Source of the DNA: Rhododendron vialii
Lineage: Eukaryota; Streptophyta; Magnoliopsida; Ericales; Ericaceae
Direction of reading: 5' to 3'
Length of the DNA stretch: 64,000 nucleotides
Assembly: GCF_030253575.1 (NCBI RefSeq)
Contig: NC_080569.1
Span: 2,314,001-2,378,000, forward strand
Part shown: positions 60,701 through 64,000 of the stretch, in pieces
How the letters are laid out: the number at the start of each line of letters is the position of its first letter
How positions within the stretch are numbered: the first letter of the stretch is position 1
Notes under the pieces: generated by a model
What the model saw: the letters and a program-made list of their open reading frames with translations, nothing else
Database searches by the model: none
What the model was told of the DNA's origin: nothing
Made by a program: the position numbers and the translations under genes

Positions 60701-61237
60701 TCGGCTGTGAGAATGAGGAGACCTACATATACGTAAAGTTACTGGGAATTTGCGCCAGGGGTATTTTCGTCTAACTGGAATATATACCGTTGGGCTCCCC
60801 GTCATTTTGCCATGCAATCGGACGGTTGGTAGACGGCTGGAGGGATTGACGGACGGATGACGATGATTCTGGACCCACAGCCAGACGTCACAGTTACTGC
60901 ATTATATTGAATTCTTTTTTCTTTTTTTTTATTCCTTAGTGAATAAGTTAGACTTAAATAATGGAGTACTACAAATATCTTAATTGTGTTACTGTTTTAT
61001 GTTTTGTAGAGCTTTTTTTTATAAGCTAAAAACAATAAAAGTCAATTGTAGATTTTTTTTTTGGGATCAACAAGTCAATTGTAGATTAAACTTGATAAAT
61101 TCATAGAAAAAAAGATCAAGAATTAAACGTTTTTTCGTAAAACATACTGCTATAATATAAAATAAGCAAAAGAATTACATTATGATTTGAAGTAATCATA
61201 CTATTATCATTAGTAAGCGAGAAAAACTAAAGAATGT

Positions 61238-61358
61238 GATCTTGGCACTCCATTTTTAGTCAATGGCACTTCATTTTTAGTTTTGTTTTCTCATATGTCG
61301 AGACACAATATGGAGTGCCAGTGGCTAAAACTGAAGTGCTAAAATCAATTTCTAAAAA
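61238..61358. mobile_element. 121-bp MITE, same family as 7391-7560
   Basis: The left arm GGCACTCCATTTTTAGTCAA and the right arm GGAGTGCCAGTGGCTAAAAC are arranged as an imperfect inverted repeat, with GATTTTAGCACTTCA-type outer ends. Confidence 0.7.
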
Positions 61359-61654
61359 CTAAATAAGTATTCATTCATAAGTAATACTCCAGTATCATTT
61401 ACTAACATTTTTGTTATTTTTCTAAAATAAAAAATCAAATTATAAGTGCTATAAACGGGTCATTTTATGGTCCGGACCAAATTACATACTATGAATTACT
61501 ATATTATTTTCTTATTAGATTGATCTGGTCGAGTGGATCCACTTCATGACGTATTTCGAAGATTCATTCCTTGTTTAGCTAGATGTGTGTAACTTATTTA
61601 AGCCAAAAATCTAATCCTATTTGATTTGTTAATTATAGTAGTATAATTTGGTCG

Positions 61655-61782
61655 TGATAATACCAAAAAAGTTTTTGTTGGTGCCAAAATTATAGTGCAT
61701 AAAAGTTTTGTACATTGCAAATGATACAAGCCTTTTGTGTACTAAAATTTTGGCACCAACAAAAACGGCTTTGGCATTATCA
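61655..61782. mobile_element. 128-bp foldback MITE
   Basis: The left arm TTTTTGTTGGTGCCAAAATT is mirrored by the right arm AATTTTGGCACCAACAAAAA (around 61744-61763). The outer ends are TGATAATACC and the inverse GGCATTATCA. The same terminal sequence borders the larger element at 62329-63951. Confidence 0.85.
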
Positions 61783-61865
61783 TTTCCCTAAATTTATACC
61801 AATACAAAGCATTTGTAACTTATTTAATGAACGGCTCGGAGTAGCATTTGTTTTTTCAACGCTGC

Positions 61866-62217
61866 TGACCACACAGACAATTTGTGCACTGATTTTGTTG
61901 TGGGGCCCGGGTCCCACACAAACGACCCCGAGCCGTTCATTAAATGCAAAACATTTTTTCAAGGGTTCCCGCAAAAAATCAGCTCAATCAAATATTTATA
62001 AGTGCTCGATCCAATCATCTAAATTTTCATTCAAATTTCTGAATAGTGAAAAGTTAGATGATTGGATCGAATATCTATAGGTATCAAATTGAGTCTTTTT
62101 TTTATTGGGACCCTTGAAATAATGTTTTATATTTAATGAATGGCTCATATCATTTGTATGGGACCCATGATTGGCCCTACAGTAAAATCTGTGCACAATC
62201 AAATTGTCTGTGTGGAC
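61866..62217. mobile_element. ~350-bp foldback element
   Basis: Outer arms CCACACAGACAATTTG (left) and CAAATTGTCTGTGTGG (right) pair exactly. Homology continues inward through GAGCCGTTCATTAAAT / ATTTAATGAATGGCTC and TTCAAGGGTTCCC / GGGACCCTTGAA to the central TAGATGATTGGATCGA hairpin. Confidence 0.85.
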
Positions 62218-62565
62218 AGACTTATTGTTGTTTTTTAAGTACCATTTTCGTGAAGGGTCACACTCTCTTTTTTGATATCTGCACTCCTTTTTTTTTTAGT
62301 GTTTAAAGTGTATGTATTTTTTTGGGTAGTAATAATGCCAAAACAGTTTTTGTTAGTGTCATAACTCCAATGCATAAAATACTTGTACAGTAGACATCCT
62401 ACAAGTAATTCTCTTCTCGCACCCCCCCAACATACACACCCCCCCGGCCCCTTTTCCCCCCTTCCTGAAAATACCCCCAGAAATACAACCTCCCATTTTC
62501 TCATATTTCTCTGTTATTAATAATCTTTATACTCATTTTTTCATTTTTATTTATTTAATATTATT

Positions 62566-62829
62566 TAAGTGTTCCGATCTACAATCCGGTTGAATCGGTG
62601 CAAAGATCTTGTTTTTTTTTATCATTTTATCTTCAATGATCATAATGGATTTTTGGCTTTAAGGCCTTTCAACGAGCACCCTAAGGCTCTTTATTTAGTT
62701 TCAGGTCTCTCTAAGGGTGCTCATTGAAAGATCTTAGAGTCAAAAATTCATTACGACCATTTAAGATTAAATGATAAGAAAAACAAGATCTTCGCACCGA
62801 TTCAAAAGAATTCAAAATTGGAACACTTA
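62566..62829. mobile_element. ~264-bp palindromic MITE nested in the larger element
   Basis: AAGTGTTCC and GGAACACTT form the ends. Arms of about 115 bases pair inward through GAATCGGTGC, AAGATCTTG, TATCATTT and GAGCACCCT. Insertion into the larger element is inferred from its central position. Confidence 0.82.
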
Positions 62830-63475
62830 TTTTTTTTTACATAATTTTCTTTTTTATTTAATTTCTTAATCCATTTACGTTATTTAATTAATTATTCATT
62901 TATCTATTTATTTAGGTCTTTTTATTTATATATTTTACTCTTTATATGTTTTTTTTAATCTACCTAATAAAACACAAGGGTGTGAGGACCACACAAACAT
63001 AAGTTGAAAGAAGGCTGAGATTCATTTCATCCAATGACTGATGTGTGCTCTTCAACTCTCTTAAGAAAACACCCACACTCTTACAAATATATTACAAAAT
63101 GCCATCGTTTTTTTACCCATTGCTTGGCTTCTGGTGTTGGCATAAAAAAATAAAAAAATATTACAAAAATGCCCGTATGTAGTGCCGTAGGTATGAGCAA
63201 GTACTAGTATTATATACGTGAGTAATTTTTTTAATTTTATAATTCTTTTATGTTGTTGAATTTATTAATTTTGTATTTATTTATATCTTTTATCTATTTT
63301 ATTTCTAACCATTTATTCAGATTTCCTTTTATCGTTTTATCTTCAACTATAACCACTTATTTATTTTCACTCTTCGACGAAATTAGTAGAAGTTATATTT
63401 TAATATTCATTTATTAATTAAAATTAGTACAAGTTATATTTTAATTATTCATTTATTAATTAAAATTATAGTAAG

Positions 63476-63800
63476 AAGTCTTTTAAAAGTAAAACAAAAA
63501 AAACTAGTAAAATTAAAAAAAAAAACTAAAACAATAATTAAAGTCTTTTAAAAGTAAAACAAAAAAACTGGTAAAAGTAAAACAAAAAGAAAAGGGAATA
63601 GTAATTAAAGTATTTTAAAAGTAAAAAGAAAAACTAGCATAAGTAAAAAAAAAAAAAAAGACAAAACAATAATTAAAGTCTTTTAAAGGTAAAACAAAAA
63701 AAAAACTAGTAAAAGTAAGAAAAGAAAAGAAAAGGAAACAGTAATTAAAGTCTTTTAAAAGTAAAAAAAAAAAGTAGTATAAGTAAAAAAATAGACAAAA
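63476..63800. repeat. Tandem array of ~66-bp AT-rich units
   Basis: Five units begin AAGTCTTTTAAAAGTAAAA (one AAGTATTTT, one with AAAGG) at about 63476, 63541, 63608, 63676 and 63748, each followed by ACTAGTA-like text and an A-rich run. It lies within the inverted-repeat element. Confidence 0.88.
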
Positions 63801-64000
63801 CTGGGGGGAAGAGGAGGGGCAAGGGAGGAAAGATGGTGGGGTACGGAGGGGAGGGGTGTGTCAGGGGGGGTGCAAAAAGAGACTCTCATGCTACAACCCT
63901 TTTATGCACTGGAGTTTTGGTACTAACAAAAACTGTTTTGACATTATTATTTTCCTTCTTTTTTGCTAAAAGACAAAAAAGAAGAAGGTGTAGATATAAA

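Larger units (their letters stand above)
62329..63951. mobile_element. ~1.6-kb element with long terminal inverted repeats
   Basis: The left end (AATAATGCCAAAACAGTTTT, 62331-62350) matches the inverse of the right end near 63921-63949. The match continues through CATAACTCCAATGCATAAAA and, more loosely, through C-rich blocks, for about 100-130 bases. The interior has another foldback and an AT-rich tandem array, with no coding frame. The window ends 50 bases beyond, so a target duplication could not be settled. Confidence 0.75.
60701..64000. other. Intergenic tract of nested foldback elements
   Basis: No gene is supported to the right edge. AT-rich DNA contains at least five inverted-repeat elements, one with an internal tandem array. 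Polypyrimidine and polypurine blocks (62425-62470 and 63800-63880) mirror each other as parts of the largest inverted repeat. Confidence 0.7.

Noticed and set aside
63476..63800. Regular AT-rich repeats resembling a CRISPR array
   Set aside because: Units are contiguous, diverged tandem repeats without unique spacers, in a plant genome and inside a transposon-like element.

Overview
The window is nuclear DNA from a flowering plant, most likely a eudicot. Genes have many introns, introns and intergenic DNA are AT-rich, CT/GA microsatellites sit in untranslated leaders, and there is a dense load of small inverted-repeat transposons and SINE-like elements. All recognisable protein families are plant families. 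No bacterial, organellar or viral block was seen. Species cannot be named from the sequence.

Layout, left to right: (1) a possible 5' end of a minus-strand gene cut by the left edge; (2) a BPM gene (MATH-BTB adaptor of CUL3 ubiquitin ligases), + strand, 1499-6341, 4 coding exons, 409 aa; (3) a HIPP gene (metal-binding, farnesylated), + strand, 8478-9900, 3 exons, 315 aa, with a proline-rich repeat; (4) a MED33/REF4-type Mediator subunit, + strand, 11888-22124, 12 exons, 1329 aa; (5) an EDL3-type F-box gene, - strand, single exon, about 24410-25285, with ABRE/G-box motifs upstream; (6) a repeat-rich tract at 26-32 kb; (7) a HUA2-like PWWP/CID protein, + strand, 32688-45443, 11 exons, 1463 aa, with a 6.4 kb second intron full of insertions; (8) a repeat-rich tract at 45.5-53.8 kb with degraded retrotransposon-like sequence and one unknown acidic ORF; (9) a 47-aa DVL/RTFL peptide gene, + strand, 53903-54046; (10) a CUE-domain coiled-coil protein, - strand, 54821-59729, 8 coding exons, 590 aa; (11) 3 kb of nested foldback elements to the right edge.

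The exon chains were built by hand from splice signals and frame continuity. Each of the five spliced genes closes to an exact multiple of three. The genes are independent transcription units, not an operon. Several share regulatory themes: ubiquitin ligase adaptors (BPM, EDL3), Mediator (MED33) and RNA processing or flowering control (HUA2-like).

The most informative non-genic signal is the set of short DNA transposons whose target-site duplications can be read directly: 8 bp for hAT-like copies, 9 bp for Mutator-like copies, TA for a Stowaway-like copy. Some are nested, and one places a CACGTG motif in the EDL3 upstream region. I found no convincing undescribed multi-gene system. The best candidates for new biology are the transposon-carried G-box, the repeat-built HIPP tail, and the unknown acidic ORF at 48.4-48.9 kb.
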